A stretch of 64,000 bases of DNA from an uncultured Tateyamaria sp. (GTDB lineage: Bacteria > Pseudomonadota > Alphaproteobacteria > Rhodobacterales > Rhodobacteraceae): NCBI RefSeq assembly GCF_947504105.1, contig NZ_CANNGP010000008.1, forward strand, positions 62,001 to 126,000. Direction: 5' to 3'. The notes beneath the pieces are model-generated. The model was not told where the DNA came from, did not search any database, and saw nothing but the letters and a program-made list of their open reading frames with translations. The position numbers and the translations under genes are program-made. Each line of letters opens with the position of its first letter. The first letter of the stretch is position 1. Below are positions 49,977-57,929 of the stretch, in pieces.

Positions 49977-50183
49977 ATGGGCTTTGACCCGTTATTCATC
50001 TTGATCGTTCTGGCTTGTCTGGCGGTCGTTGTGGTGCTGATGCTGGGCCTTGGTGGTTTCGCTAAGGGGTCTGGCTGGGCCAAGAACAACTCGAACCGCC
50101 TGATGCGCTACCGGATCGGTGCGCAGTTCGTGGCTGTCCTTTTAATACTTGTCTATGTCGCATTGCGTGGAACGGGGAACTGA
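49977..50183 (+). CDS. HIG1-type twin transmembrane protein
   Basis: The 68-residue protein has two hydrophobic helices (LFILIVLACLAVVVVLMLGL and AQFVAVLLILVYVAL) joined by a basic loop with SNRLMRYRIGAQ, the HIG_1_N pattern also found in hypoxia-induced proteins associated with cytochrome oxidase. It may be a small respiratory-complex accessory protein; this is family-based inference. Its stop lies 2 bp before the adenosyltransferase start, indicating joint translation. Confidence 0.8.
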   Translation: MGFDPLFILIVLACLAVVVVLMLGLGGFAKGSGWAKNNSNRLMRYRIGAQFVAVLLILVYVALRGTGN

Positions 50184-50185
50184 AC

Positions 50186-50761
50186 ATGGTTGTTCTGAAC
50201 AAGATTTACACAAAGACGGGTGATGCGGGCGAAACGGCCCTTGGCAATGGTGCGCGAGTGGCCAAACACGCGATGCGTGTCACCGCCTATGGCACAGCCG
50301 ACGAGTTGAATGCGTTTCTGGGTGTGGCCCGGTTGGCAGCGACCGGCGACGCCGATACTGCCCTGAGCCGCATCCAGAACGATCTTTTTGATCTGGGCGC
50401 AGACCTGTGTCGGCGGGATATGGAAAAGGATGCCGACTCCGAATACCCACCGCTGCGCATGACCGATGCTCAGGTGACGCGACTGGAAGCAGAGATTGAT
50501 GCCATGAACGGCAATCTTGAACCCTTGCGCAGCTTCATTCTGCCCGGCGGTTCAACCTTGTCCGCGCATCTGCACGTCTGCCGAACCGTGGCGCGGCGTG
50601 CCGAGCGCTTGGCGGTAGAACTGGCAACCATGGAGGCGGTGAACCCTGCGGCTGTCAAATACCTGAACCGTCTCAGCGACTGGTTCTTTGTCGCGGCGCG
50701 CATTGCCAACGATGGCGGTAAGGATGACGTGCTTTGGGTTCCGGGGGCGAACCGCGACTAG
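50186..50761 (+). CDS. PduO-type ATP:cob(I)alamin adenosyltransferase
   Basis: The 191-residue enzyme transfers adenosyl from ATP to cob(I)alamin. The N-terminal ATP site reads IYTKTGDAGETALGNG; YGTADELNAFLG and FILPGGS, then RTVARRAER, are the further PduO signatures. It makes adenosylcobalamin for enzymes such as methylmalonyl-CoA or ethylmalonyl-CoA mutase, neither of which is in this window. It follows the HIG1-like gene by 2 bp. Confidence 0.93.
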   Translation: MVVLNKIYTKTGDAGETALGNGARVAKHAMRVTAYGTADELNAFLGVARLAATGDADTALSRIQNDLFDLGADLCRRDMEKDADSEYPPLRMTDAQVTRLEAEIDAMNGNLEPLRSFILPGGSTLSAHLHVCRTVARRAERLAVELATMEAVNPAAVKYLNRLSDWFFVAARIANDGGKDDVLWVPGANRD

Positions 50762-50763
50762 CG

Positions 50764-50789
50764 GCCAAACCTCAGGTGGAAGGTTTGGC
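50764..50789 (+). terminator. Possible terminator hairpin after the adenosyltransferase gene
   Basis: GCCAAACCT (50764-50772) and AGGTTTGGC (50781-50789) form a perfect 9-bp stem with an 8-base loop, directly after the stop codon. No T-run follows, so it may be only an mRNA 3' boundary. Confidence 0.45.
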
Positions 50790-50826
50790 TATCGGAAGGG
50801 TGGAGCCCCCGGTTGTCCACTCGCAC

Positions 50827-51192
50827 TCAGCCCGGCTCGGGTTCCCACAACTCGATCGGTGTCCCCTCGGGATCGGAAAGATGCGCGAAGCGCCCGATCC
50901 CGGGCATGTCCCCAACCATCTTCACTGAGACACCGGCATCCTCAAGCTGTGCCACCATCGCATCGAGGTTACTGACGCGGAAGTTCAGCATAAAGCTCTT
51001 ATCAGCGGCAAAATAGTCGGTATCGGCGGCAAAGGGGGCAAAAACGGTTGCACCCCCGTCGGCCATCCACGGTGTTTGATCCGCAGCGGTCGGCACCAGA
51101 TCGATCCCAAGCCTGTCACGATACCATGCGGACAGTGCAGCCGGATCCTTGGACCGGAAGAAAAACCCGCCGAAGCCTTGAACACGTTCCAT
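50827..51192 (-). CDS. VOC/glyoxalase-fold protein
   Basis: The 121-residue single-domain VOC protein has an N-terminal FFFRSKDPAALSAWYRDRLG and the C-terminal GRFAHLSDPEGTPIELWEP with a metal-binding Glu. It may be a small dioxygenase, isomerase or resistance protein; the substrate is unknown. The ATG at 51190-51192 follows AAAGGGGGA; the frame is open to 51777, but that part is antisense to etfB. It is convergent with the adenosyltransferase gene and divergent from etfB. Confidence 0.82.
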   Translation of the reverse strand: MERVQGFGGFFFRSKDPAALSAWYRDRLGIDLVPTAADQTPWMADGGATVFAPFAADTDYFAADKSFMLNFRVSNLDAMVAQLEDAGVSVKMVGDMPGIGRFAHLSDPEGTPIELWEPEPG

Positions 51193-51378
51193 GGCAATCC
51201 CCCTTTCCCACAGTGTATCAAAGTTTCCGTTCCACCGCATCGCACTGAAAACGCGGCGTTCATTTGCCGTGACGTGACGATTTTGTCCTGTTTCCGTGGC
51301 GGCGTCTTGGGTAAACCACTCGGGACCAACTATCTCGGCTATCGAAGCTGAGTCGTTATTTGAAGGAGAGGAACGCTC

Positions 51379-52137
51379 ATGAAGGTGCTTGTGCCCGTCA
51401 AACGCGTGATCGACTACAACGTGAAGGTACGCGTGAAAGCGGACGGATCGGGTGTGGATCTCGCCAATGTGAAAATGTCGATGAACCCGTTTGACGAGAT
51501 TGCCGTCGAACAGGCCATCCGCCTGAAAGAAGCGGGCCAGGCTGAAGAAGTCGTTGCTGTCTCCATCGGCGTCAAGCAAGCTCAGGAAACACTGCGTACA
51601 GCGCTGGCGATGGGCGCGGATCGCGCAATCCTCGTCATTGCAGCTGATGACGTCCACACGGACATCGAGCCGCTGACGGTTGCCAAAATCCTCGCCAAAG
51701 TGGTCGAGGAAGAGCAACCCGGTCTGGTCCTGTGCGGCAAGCAGGCCATCGACAACGACATGAACGCCACCGGCCAAATGCTGTCGGCCCTGATGGGCTG
51801 GAGCCAGGCGACCTTCGCATCAGAAGTCGAGATTGCCGGTGACAAAGCCAAGGTCACACGCGAAGTCGATGGTGGTCTGCAGACCATCGAAGTGAGCATG
51901 CCGACCGTCATCTCGGTCGACCTGCGCCTGAACGAGCCGCGCTATGCGTCGCTGCCCAACATCATGAAAGCCAAGAAGAAGCCGCTGGATGAAAAGACAG
52001 CCGCTGACTACGGCGTCGACACCGCACCGCGGCTCGAGATCGTGAGCACGGCAGAGCCCGAAGCGCGTGCTGCAGGCATTAAGGTGAGCTCGGTCGAAGA
52101 GCTTGTGGCGAAACTCAAAGAAGCGGGGGCTGTGTAA
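51379..52137 (+). CDS. etfB: Electron transfer flavoprotein subunit beta
   Basis: ETF carries electrons from acyl-CoA and other dehydrogenases to ETF:quinone oxidoreductase. The protein has 252 residues, with [37 protein letters not shown], the beta-signature region [18 protein letters not shown] and [20 protein letters not shown], which holds the ETF-beta recognition-loop pattern. GGAGAG precedes the ATG. The stop overlaps the etfA start by one base (TAATG). Confidence 0.97.
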   Translation: MKVLVPVKRVIDYNVKVRVKADGSGVDLANVKMSMNPFDEIAVEQAIRLKEAGQAEEVVAVSIGVKQAQETLRTALAMGADRAILVIAADDVHTDIEPLTVAKILAKVVEEEQPGLVLCGKQAIDNDMNATGQMLSALMGWSQATFASEVEIAGDKAKVTREVDGGLQTIEVSMPTVISVDLRLNEPRYASLPNIMKAKKKPLDEKTAADYGVDTAPRLEIVSTAEPEARAAGIKVSSVEELVAKLKEAGAV

Positions 52138-53063
52138 TGGCTGTTCTTCTTCTCGCAGAGATCAATGATGGCGAACTGGCGATGGACGCCACGGCCAAGG
52201 CCGTGACCGCCGCCAAGGCGCTGGGTGACGTCACCGTTCTTGCAACCGGTGCAACCTGCGCCGACGCAGCCGCCACCGCAGCCACCATCGACGGTGTTGC
52301 CAAGGTGCTATGCGCCGAGGATGCGCTGTACGGCAAGCGTCTGGCCGAGCCCGTGGCCGACCTGATCGTGTCGCTGGCTGGCGACTACGAGCACATCGTC
52401 GCCCCCGCCACAACCGACGCCAAGAACATCATGCCCCGCGTTGCAGCCCTGCTGGACGCCATGGTGATTTCGGACGCAACAGCCGTTGTCGACGGAAGCA
52501 CGTTCGAACGCCCCATCTATGCCGGTAACGCGATCCAGACCGTGAAAGCGGCCGACGGCAAGAAAGTCATCACCTTCCGCACGTCGACCTTTGACGCGGC
52601 GGGCACAGGCGGTTCAGCATCGGTCGAGAACATCGGCGCTGCGGCTGATCCGGCTCTATCCAGCTGGGTCGAAGACAAGGTTGCCGCAAGCGACCGCCCC
52701 GAACTGACATCGGCTGGCGTTGTTGTGTCCGGTGGCCGTGGTGTTGGCTCCGAAGACGATTTTGCGCTGATCGAGAAACTTGCCGACAAGCTGGGCGCTG
52801 CCGTTGGTGCATCGCGCGCTGCGGTCGACTCGGGCTACGCGCCGAACGACTGGCAGGTCGGTCAAACGGGCAAGGTTGTTGCCCCGGACCTTTATGTCGC
52901 GGTCGGCATCTCGGGTGCGATCCAGCACCTGGCTGGCATGAAAGACTCCAAGGTCATCGTTGCCATCAACAAGGACGAAGAAGCGCCAATCTTCCAGGTT
53001 GCAGATTTCGGACTGGTCGCCGACCTGTTCGACGCCGTACCTGAGATGATCGAAAAGCTGTAA
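52137..53063 (+). CDS. etfA: Electron transfer flavoprotein subunit alpha
   Basis: The alpha subunit binds the FAD. The protein has 308 residues; the C-terminal FAD domain has [15 protein letters not shown], the [23 protein letters not shown] segment with the conserved Arg and Gln-Thr-Gly, and [12 protein letters not shown], followed by [17 protein letters not shown]. It is cotranscribed with etfB and followed by a strong terminator. A 3-hydroxyacyl-CoA dehydrogenase gene lies 1 kb further on the same strand. Confidence 0.97.
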   Translation: MAVLLLAEINDGELAMDATAKAVTAAKALGDVTVLATGATCADAAATAATIDGVAKVLCAEDALYGKRLAEPVADLIVSLAGDYEHIVAPATTDAKNIMPRVAALLDAMVISDATAVVDGSTFERPIYAGNAIQTVKAADGKKVITFRTSTFDAAGTGGSASVENIGAAADPALSSWVEDKVAASDRPELTSAGVVVSGGRGVGSEDDFALIEKLADKLGAAVGASRAAVDSGYAPNDWQVGQTGKVVAPDLYVAVGISGAIQHLAGMKDSKVIVAINKDEEAPIFQVADFGLVADLFDAVPEMIEKL

Positions 53064-53084
53064 GCAGCATTTTCTGAAAGATCA

Positions 53085-53117
53085 AAAGCCCGCCGCGCCC
53101 ACGCGGCGGGCTTTCTT
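53085..53117 (+). terminator. Terminator of etfBA
   Basis: A 13-bp stem AAAGCCCGCCGCG / CGCGGCGGGCTTT with a 4-base loop CCCA, then CTTG; 22 bp after the etfA stop. The reverse strand also ends in a T-tract (TTTTGATC), so it can act for the convergent DUF6473 gene, whose stop is 4 bp beyond. Confidence 0.93.
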
Positions 53118-53120
53118 GTT

Positions 53121-53933
53121 TCAAGTCAGGATCGGCACAAGCGCTTGGGCGATTTCAAGATGTGCCACTGGCCCCGGCATGGTACGCGCCGCTGGCGCAT
53201 CCAGTTCATTGAACACCATGCCTTCTGTTCCGGCTTGAACGGCCTCTTCCGAAATAACCACCTCGACATACTCGGTCGCCAACTCGGACACCTTTTCGAT
53301 CATCCGCCTCGACACCAGGGCAAGGTCTGCATCAAGATCATTCGCCGAATCCTCAGGCGTTTGACGACCAGCCCACAACAACACCGTCCGACCCGGTATC
53401 TGGCTGAGCACCAGCCGCATCCGCGCAATCCACGCGGTTTGTAACTCTTCCACCACCGCTTCGAAGCGATCGGGTGACACAAGGTACAGCCGATTCAACA
53501 TGTGGTTGGTAAAATTGAACTCGGCAAAGTCGACCTCGCGATAGATTGCGCGCAAAAGTGATGATGCCTCGACAAAACGGTCATTGCGGCGAGGATGCAC
53601 CCGGTAAAACCGATTGGACATGTTGCGCGGGCTGGTGATCTGGATCACCGTTGTTTGCGCCATGCCAGACACCTTTCGGAGGTAGGGATCTGTCGCAAAA
53701 ACATCCACGCCGCCGTTGAGCGATCCGAAGTTCACACATACCATCCCGACCGACTGTTCGATCAGATCCGGAAACGGCGTTGGTACGAACTTTCCATATG
53801 TGATCGACCCACCAAAAAAGGCAATGAACGGACCATCCAGACACCGCCTTGGCCCACGAAACAACACTTTGGAATTGCCGTATCTACACGGCAAGTAATC
53901 GAGCCCGCCAGGACCCAACGATTCAATACTCAT
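53121..53933 (-). CDS. DUF6473-type protein (SGNH-like features)
   Basis: The 270-residue protein has the pattern I associate with DUF6473: [30 protein letters not shown] and [13 protein letters not shown]. The GGS(I)TYG turn followed by an N-x-G block resembles blocks I and II of SGNH/GDSL hydrolases, but I do not see a clear Asp-x-x-His pair, so hydrolase activity is unproven. The ATG at 53931-53933 is chosen; an in-frame GTG at 53948 is the alternative. It is an isolated gene, convergent with etfA and sharing its terminator region. Confidence 0.65.
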   Translation of the reverse strand: MSIESLGPGGLDYLPCRYGNSKVLFRGPRRCLDGPFIAFFGGSITYGKFVPTPFPDLIEQSVGMVCVNFGSLNGGVDVFATDPYLRKVSGMAQTTVIQITSPRNMSNRFYRVHPRRNDRFVEASSLLRAIYREVDFAEFNFTNHMLNRLYLVSPDRFEAVVEELQTAWIARMRLVLSQIPGRTVLLWAGRQTPEDSANDLDADLALVSRRMIEKVSELATEYVEVVISEEAVQAGTEGMVFNELDAPAARTMPGPVAHLEIAQALVPILT

Positions 53934-54084
53934 GAGACCCACTCTCACTAATTTACCCGCTACAACACTGACAGCAGTTTATTGAAGAACCCCTAACGCG
54001 CATGGGCATCATTAAGGCATCGCGTCCCCTTGCCCCCGGCAGCCCCGTGACCATATGGTGCGATGGCGTGGCATGAGGTCGGAA

Positions 54085-54960
54085 ATGGTCATCAAGACAG
54101 TCGGAATTGTTGGTGCGGGGCAAATGGGAAACGGCATCGCACACGTGATGTCGCTTGCGGGTTACGATGTCATGCTCAACGATATCTCGGGCGATGCATT
54201 GGCTGCAGCCATGGCAACCATTGACCGGAACTTGGAACGGCAGGTCAGCCGCGAAAAGATCAGTGTTGATGACAAGTTAGCGGCGATTGCCCGCATTCAA
54301 ACGACGCAAACCCTGACTGATCTGGGTCAGACCGACCTGGTGATCGAAGCGGCGACCGAACGCGAAACGGTCAAACAGGCCATCTTCGAGGACCTGCTGC
54401 CGCATCTGCAACCGCATACCATCCTGACGTCGAACACTTCTTCCATTTCCATCACACGGCTGGCCAGCCGCACGGACCGGCCTGAAAAGTTCATGGGTTT
54501 CCACTTCATGAACCCGGTTCCCGTGATGCAGCTCGTCGAACTGATCCGGGGAATCGCAACGGACGCCGAGACATTCGAAGCCTGTGCCGCCGTGGTGGAC
54601 AAGCTTGGCAAGACAGCGGCCACGGCAGAGGATTTCCCGGCCTTTATCGTCAACCGCATTCTGATGCCCATGATCAACGAGGCGGTTTATACCCTGTATG
54701 AAGGGGTCGGATCGGTCAAATCCATAGACTCATCGATGAAACTGGGAGCCAATCATCCGATGGGCCCACTGGAACTCGCAGATTTCATCGGATTGGATAC
54801 GTGCCTCGCCATCATGAACGTACTGCATGACGGGCTGGCAGACACCAAGTACCGGCCCTGCCCACTTCTGACGAAATACGTTGAGGCCGGATGGCTGGGC
54901 CGCAAGACGCAGCGCGGCTTCTATGACTATCGTGGTGATACACCAGTTCCAACGCGGTAG
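54085..54960 (+). CDS. 3-hydroxybutyryl-CoA dehydrogenase (3-hydroxyacyl-CoA dehydrogenase family)
   Basis: The 291-residue protein has an N-terminal NAD-binding GAGQMGNGIA, catalytic-region SNTSSISIT, GFHFMNPVPVMQLVE and FPAFIVNRILMPMINEA, with the C-terminal dimerisation domain ending in RKTQRGFYDY. The length matches single-domain Hbd/PaaH enzymes. The ATG at 54085 has GAGG ten bases upstream; the frame begins at 54055. Placement close to etfBA suggests a role in short-chain acyl-CoA or polyhydroxybutyrate/butyrate metabolism. Confidence 0.9.
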   Translation: MVIKTVGIVGAGQMGNGIAHVMSLAGYDVMLNDISGDALAAAMATIDRNLERQVSREKISVDDKLAAIARIQTTQTLTDLGQTDLVIEAATERETVKQAIFEDLLPHLQPHTILTSNTSSISITRLASRTDRPEKFMGFHFMNPVPVMQLVELIRGIATDAETFEACAAVVDKLGKTAATAEDFPAFIVNRILMPMINEAVYTLYEGVGSVKSIDSSMKLGANHPMGPLELADFIGLDTCLAIMNVLHDGLADTKYRPCPLLTKYVEAGWLGRKTQRGFYDYRGDTPVPTR

Positions 54961-55009
54961 CGTCTTCTCACACAGCAACCGAACCTGAATTTCATACCTT
55001 CCGGCGACG

Positions 55010-55873
55010 TCAGCCTTTCAAGGCCATCGTATGCTCGCGCAGCCAAGCCATGAACCCACGCGGATCATCCTTGAAGCCCGTCACGATATCAGGGTCCAAC
55101 GGGTGTCCCACAACAGGGCCCTGCGGTTTGTTGCAGGATCGCACGATTTCATGCAGCAGCAGGCCCTGCCGCAGCATCGGAGACACCTTGTCAGCGATGT
55201 GGTATGCGCGACTGTTCGCACCCGGGAAGCGCATTGGTACTACGGTGGCTCCGGACCGGCGGATAAGCTGTGCAGTAAAGACGTTCCATTCGGCCTCGAT
55301 CGCGGGCCCCCACCACGTTTCGGATGTGGCCACGACGCCGGATGGGAACAATGCAACCACGCCGCCTTCTTTCAGATGGGCCATGGCCTTGGCGCGCATC
55401 TCAACCCCTTTGCGTTGCGCGTCAGGATCGTGCGGGAAAGGCACCGGTATCATATAGCTGCCTGCAACCTCATCAATGACCGTGAGCAAGGACCGCGTCA
55501 GGATGCGATAATCCGGGCGCACGCGTCCGATGAGATCCGCAAAAATCATACCGTCCACCATCCCGTGCGGGTGATTGGCGACGACGATAACGGGGCCTTC
55601 TTTCGGGATACGGTCCAGCTGTCTTTGTGGGGTCGTAAGGTCGATTCCCATCACGTCCAAACACGCCCGCCAAAAGGCTTGGCCCGATGGCGCACCTTGC
55701 CGTTCAAATTTCCGGATCAAACGGAGGATCGTCAGCTTGCCTGTGAAGGCTTCCATCACGCGGATGAACGTCGCCTTCCACGGATCGTCAAAAGTCGAAG
55801 CATAGGACAAGCTGCGACGGTCATACGTGTTGAAGGAGACTTTCTCCGTCTCGGGCTTTGCGACCTTCGTCAT
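55010..55873 (-). CDS. Lysophospholipid acyltransferase-family protein
   Basis: The 287-residue PlsC-like protein has VANHPHGMVDGM as motif I (a His-x3-Asp spacing instead of the classical His-x4-Asp) and LFPSGVVATSE as motif III. It probably acylates a lysolipid or glycerol phosphate at the inner membrane; similar proteins in this group are sometimes linked to ornithine lipid synthesis. ATG at 55871-55873 is given; a TTG at 55894 has a better ribosome-binding site (AAGGTGA) and may be the true start. It is 70 bp from the HPr gene stop. Confidence 0.8.
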   Translation of the reverse strand: MTKVAKPETEKVSFNTYDRRSLSYASTFDDPWKATFIRVMEAFTGKLTILRLIRKFERQGAPSGQAFWRACLDVMGIDLTTPQRQLDRIPKEGPVIVVANHPHGMVDGMIFADLIGRVRPDYRILTRSLLTVIDEVAGSYMIPVPFPHDPDAQRKGVEMRAKAMAHLKEGGVVALFPSGVVATSETWWGPAIEAEWNVFTAQLIRRSGATVVPMRFPGANSRAYHIADKVSPMLRQGLLLHEIVRSCNKPQGPVVGHPLDPDIVTGFKDDPRGFMAWLREHTMALKG

Positions 55874-55943
55874 GTTATGTGTGCTATCGACCAAACGAGC
55901 GTCACCTTCTCTCGACGTGTGGACCTCTCAAACCTTCATCGGC

Positions 55944-56213
55944 TCAGGCCTCTTCTCCGAACTTGTCCGCGATCAGTGCGCTTAGGGCATCCGCCAAAGG
56001 CTCAGCATCCGGGCCGGACGTTTCAACGTCAATAAAACTTCCCATTGGCGCTGCCAACATCAAAAGACCCATAATGCTGTCGCCTGATGCAGACATACCA
56101 TTCTGAGTGACCATGGCGCGCGCATCAAAGGCTTCGACGACTTCGACCAGTTTGGCAGATGCACGTGCGTGCAGTCCCTTTATGTTCACAATTTCCAGTT
56201 TGCGTTGAGTCAT
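55944..56213 (-). CDS. ptsH: HPr phosphocarrier (nitrogen-type PTS)
   Basis: The 89-residue HPr has GLHARASAK placing the phospho-accepting His at position 15, and SGDSIMGLLML placing the regulatory Ser at position 46. These exact numbers support the ATG at 56211-56213; a TTG two codons upstream is in frame. It passes phosphate from EI-Ntr to EIIA-type proteins and is a target of the HprK kinase encoded four genes upstream. It is the last gene of the chvI-chvG-hprK-rapZ-EIIA-HPr chain. EI itself is not in the window. Confidence 0.96.
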   Translation of the reverse strand: MTQRKLEIVNIKGLHARASAKLVEVVEAFDARAMVTQNGMSASGDSIMGLLMLAAPMGSFIDVETSGPDAEPLADALSALIADKFGEEA

Positions 56214-56215
56214 CG

Positions 56216-56611
56216 TCAAGTATCTGCGCCTATATTTTGGCTATCGATGTACTTCTTACCAGCACTCAAAGCCGCCTGCACGGCATCCGTTACGTGCATT
56301 TTCCGGCTTTTTGCCAATTTGATCAGCATGGGCAAATTGGCGCCGTAAAGGATGCGCCGATTTTGCGGTTTGCAGGCAAGCAGGCTGAGGTTTGACGGCG
56401 ATCCTCCGAAAAGATCGGTCACGACGACAACGCCGTCGCCGGTATCAACCTCGTCTGCTGCAGCGCAGATTTCGTTTTCCTTGGCCTTGCGGTCGTGGTC
56501 GGCTTCAATCGCGATGGCACGCACCCCTGCCTGCTTACCCACGACATGCTCAATCGCCCGCAAATACTCAGCAGCGAGCCCGCCATGTGCGACAATCACG
56601 ATCCCGATCAA
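56216..56611 (-). CDS. PTS EIIA (mannose-family)
   Basis: The 131-residue EIIA-Man domain protein opens (M)IGIVIVAHGGLA; the His in VAHGG is the phosphorylation site. VVVTDLFGGSPSN and ILYGANLPMLIKLA are family motifs. No EIIB or EIIC is present, so it is regulatory rather than a sugar transporter. The start is a TTG at 56609-56611 with GAGG upstream, overlapping the rapZ stop by 4 bp (TTGA); longer frames lack homology. It is followed by HPr two bases after its stop. Confidence 0.9.
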   Translation of the reverse strand: MIGIVIVAHGGLAAEYLRAIEHVVGKQAGVRAIAIEADHDRKAKENEICAAADEVDTGDGVVVVTDLFGGSPSNLSLLACKPQNRRILYGANLPMLIKLAKSRKMHVTDAVQAALSAGKKYIDSQNIGADT

Positions 56612-57501
56612 GCTGATGCCTCTTCGCGTTTGCGGCGATCCAGTTCCCGATGCCGAACAGACACTTGCCAGCCTGCCTCTGCAAGGGCTGCCGCCAAGGT
56701 TTCCGCAATCGCAACGGATCGGTGTTGGCCGCCCGTACATCCGAATGCAACCGAGAGATGAGATTTCCCCTCTTCAAGAACACTGGGCAATTGCCACAAC
56801 AAGAGATCACGCAAACGCGCTTCAAACTCGGTCGCGCGCGGATCGGCCCAGATGTGGGTTTTGACGTCCGCATCAAGCCCCGTCTTGCTGCGCAATGCCG
56901 GTTCCCAATACGGGTTCTTTAGAAAACGGCAGTCGAACACCATGTCGACCGACCGTGGAAGACCACGTTTATAGCTGAAACTTTGAACCGACACGGCCAG
57001 CTGGGTTTGCTCACCGGGCGAGAACCAGTGCTCCACCTCAGCGCGCAGCTGGTGCACATTCAAGTCAGATGTGTCCAACAGGACATCTGCGCGTTCGCGT
57101 ACCGGTGCAAGAAGTTCTTTTTCCCTAAGGATTCCCGCTTCAACCCTATCGGCCTCTGCCAAAGGGTGTCGGCGGCGCGTCTCGGAAAACCGATTGAGCA
57201 ACACGTCTGTCCGGCAATCCAGATACAATAGTTCAGGCACCAACCCTGGCACGCCCGCAATCTGTCCAAGCGCATCGGTAATCGCCGTGCTCGAAAAGTC
57301 CCGGTTGCGCGGATCAATTCCCAGCGCCACAGGTTTGTCGGGCGTCGGGTCGTTCAGCAAAGCCCGGATGAGGCGCACCGGCATGTTGTCAATCGCCTCG
57401 TATCCCAGGTCCTCAAGCACCCGGATGGCGCTGGATCGTCCGGCGCCGGATGGACCGGTCACAAGTACAAAGCGGCGTGGAACAGTCATGGCAGCAGTCA
57501 T
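56608..57501 (-). CDS. rapZ: RapZ-family nucleotide-binding protein (RNase adapter)
   Basis: The 297-residue protein has Walker A GPSGAGRSSAI near the N-terminus and the C-terminal GCTGGQHRSVAIAE characteristic of YvcJ/RapZ. In E. coli RapZ targets GlmZ small RNA to RNase E; in Alphaproteobacteria the homologue is usually in this PTS-Ntr operon and its target is unclear. It overlaps hprK by 4 bp (ATGA) and EIIA by 4 bp (TTGA), so translation is coupled. An in-frame ATG four codons downstream is an alternative start. Confidence 0.93.
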   Translation of the reverse strand: MTAAMTVPRRFVLVTGPSGAGRSSAIRVLEDLGYEAIDNMPVRLIRALLNDPTPDKPVALGIDPRNRDFSSTAITDALGQIAGVPGLVPELLYLDCRTDVLLNRFSETRRRHPLAEADRVEAGILREKELLAPVRERADVLLDTSDLNVHQLRAEVEHWFSPGEQTQLAVSVQSFSYKRGLPRSVDMVFDCRFLKNPYWEPALRSKTGLDADVKTHIWADPRATEFEARLRDLLLWQLPSVLEEGKSHLSVAFGCTGGQHRSVAIAETLAAALAEAGWQVSVRHRELDRRKREEASA

Positions 57502-57923
57502 TCCGGATATCTAAGCCCGCCTTTCAAATATTGCATAACTGCCGAGGGCCAAGCCGGGCTGTTCACTTTGTGAAGGCATGGCAATGGTTGCCCCATTACG
57601 GTCTTTGTGTGCAAGTCCGGCAATCGGTTGGTTTCAACTTGGTCCATATCGATAACAAGATGCAACGAGGCGACGGTGACATCGGCGCGCAGAATGCCGA
57701 TACCACGTGCCTCGACAAGACCGGCAATGCTGTCCGGTGCAGTCATTTGGATCGCATCATTGACCAGTGTGAGGTTCGTCTGATCATCCGATACAAGCAT
57801 CGCCCCCAATCCCATAAGCTGGAGCGCAAGACCCGACTTGCCACTGCCGGATGCGCCGATGATCAGCACACCACGCCCATGAGCGGTCACCGCGTTTGCA
57901 TGCAGGCGCATTGATTTTGTCAT
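57498..57923 (-). CDS. hprK: HPr kinase/phosphorylase, short alphaproteobacterial form
   Basis: The 141-residue protein consists only of the C-terminal kinase domain: P-loop GASGSGKSG (23-31), the SDDQT segment, and the HprK signature around EARGIGILRA (71-80). It lacks the N-terminal domain of Gram-positive HprK, as usual in Alphaproteobacteria. It should phosphorylate Ser46 of HPr. It lies six bases after chvG and overlaps rapZ by 4 bp. Confidence 0.93.
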   Translation of the reverse strand: MTKSMRLHANAVTAHGRGVLIIGASGSGKSGLALQLMGLGAMLVSDDQTNLTLVNDAIQMTAPDSIAGLVEARGIGILRADVTVASLHLVIDMDQVETNRLPDLHTKTVMGQPLPCLHKVNSPAWPSAVMQYLKGGLRYPE

Positions 57924-57929
57924 CAGAGA

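Noticed and set aside
50827-51777. The full 316-codon frame of the glyoxalase-fold gene
   Set aside because: The N-terminal 195 codons are antisense to etfB. The ATG at 51190-51192 with AAAGGGGGA gives a complete VOC domain.
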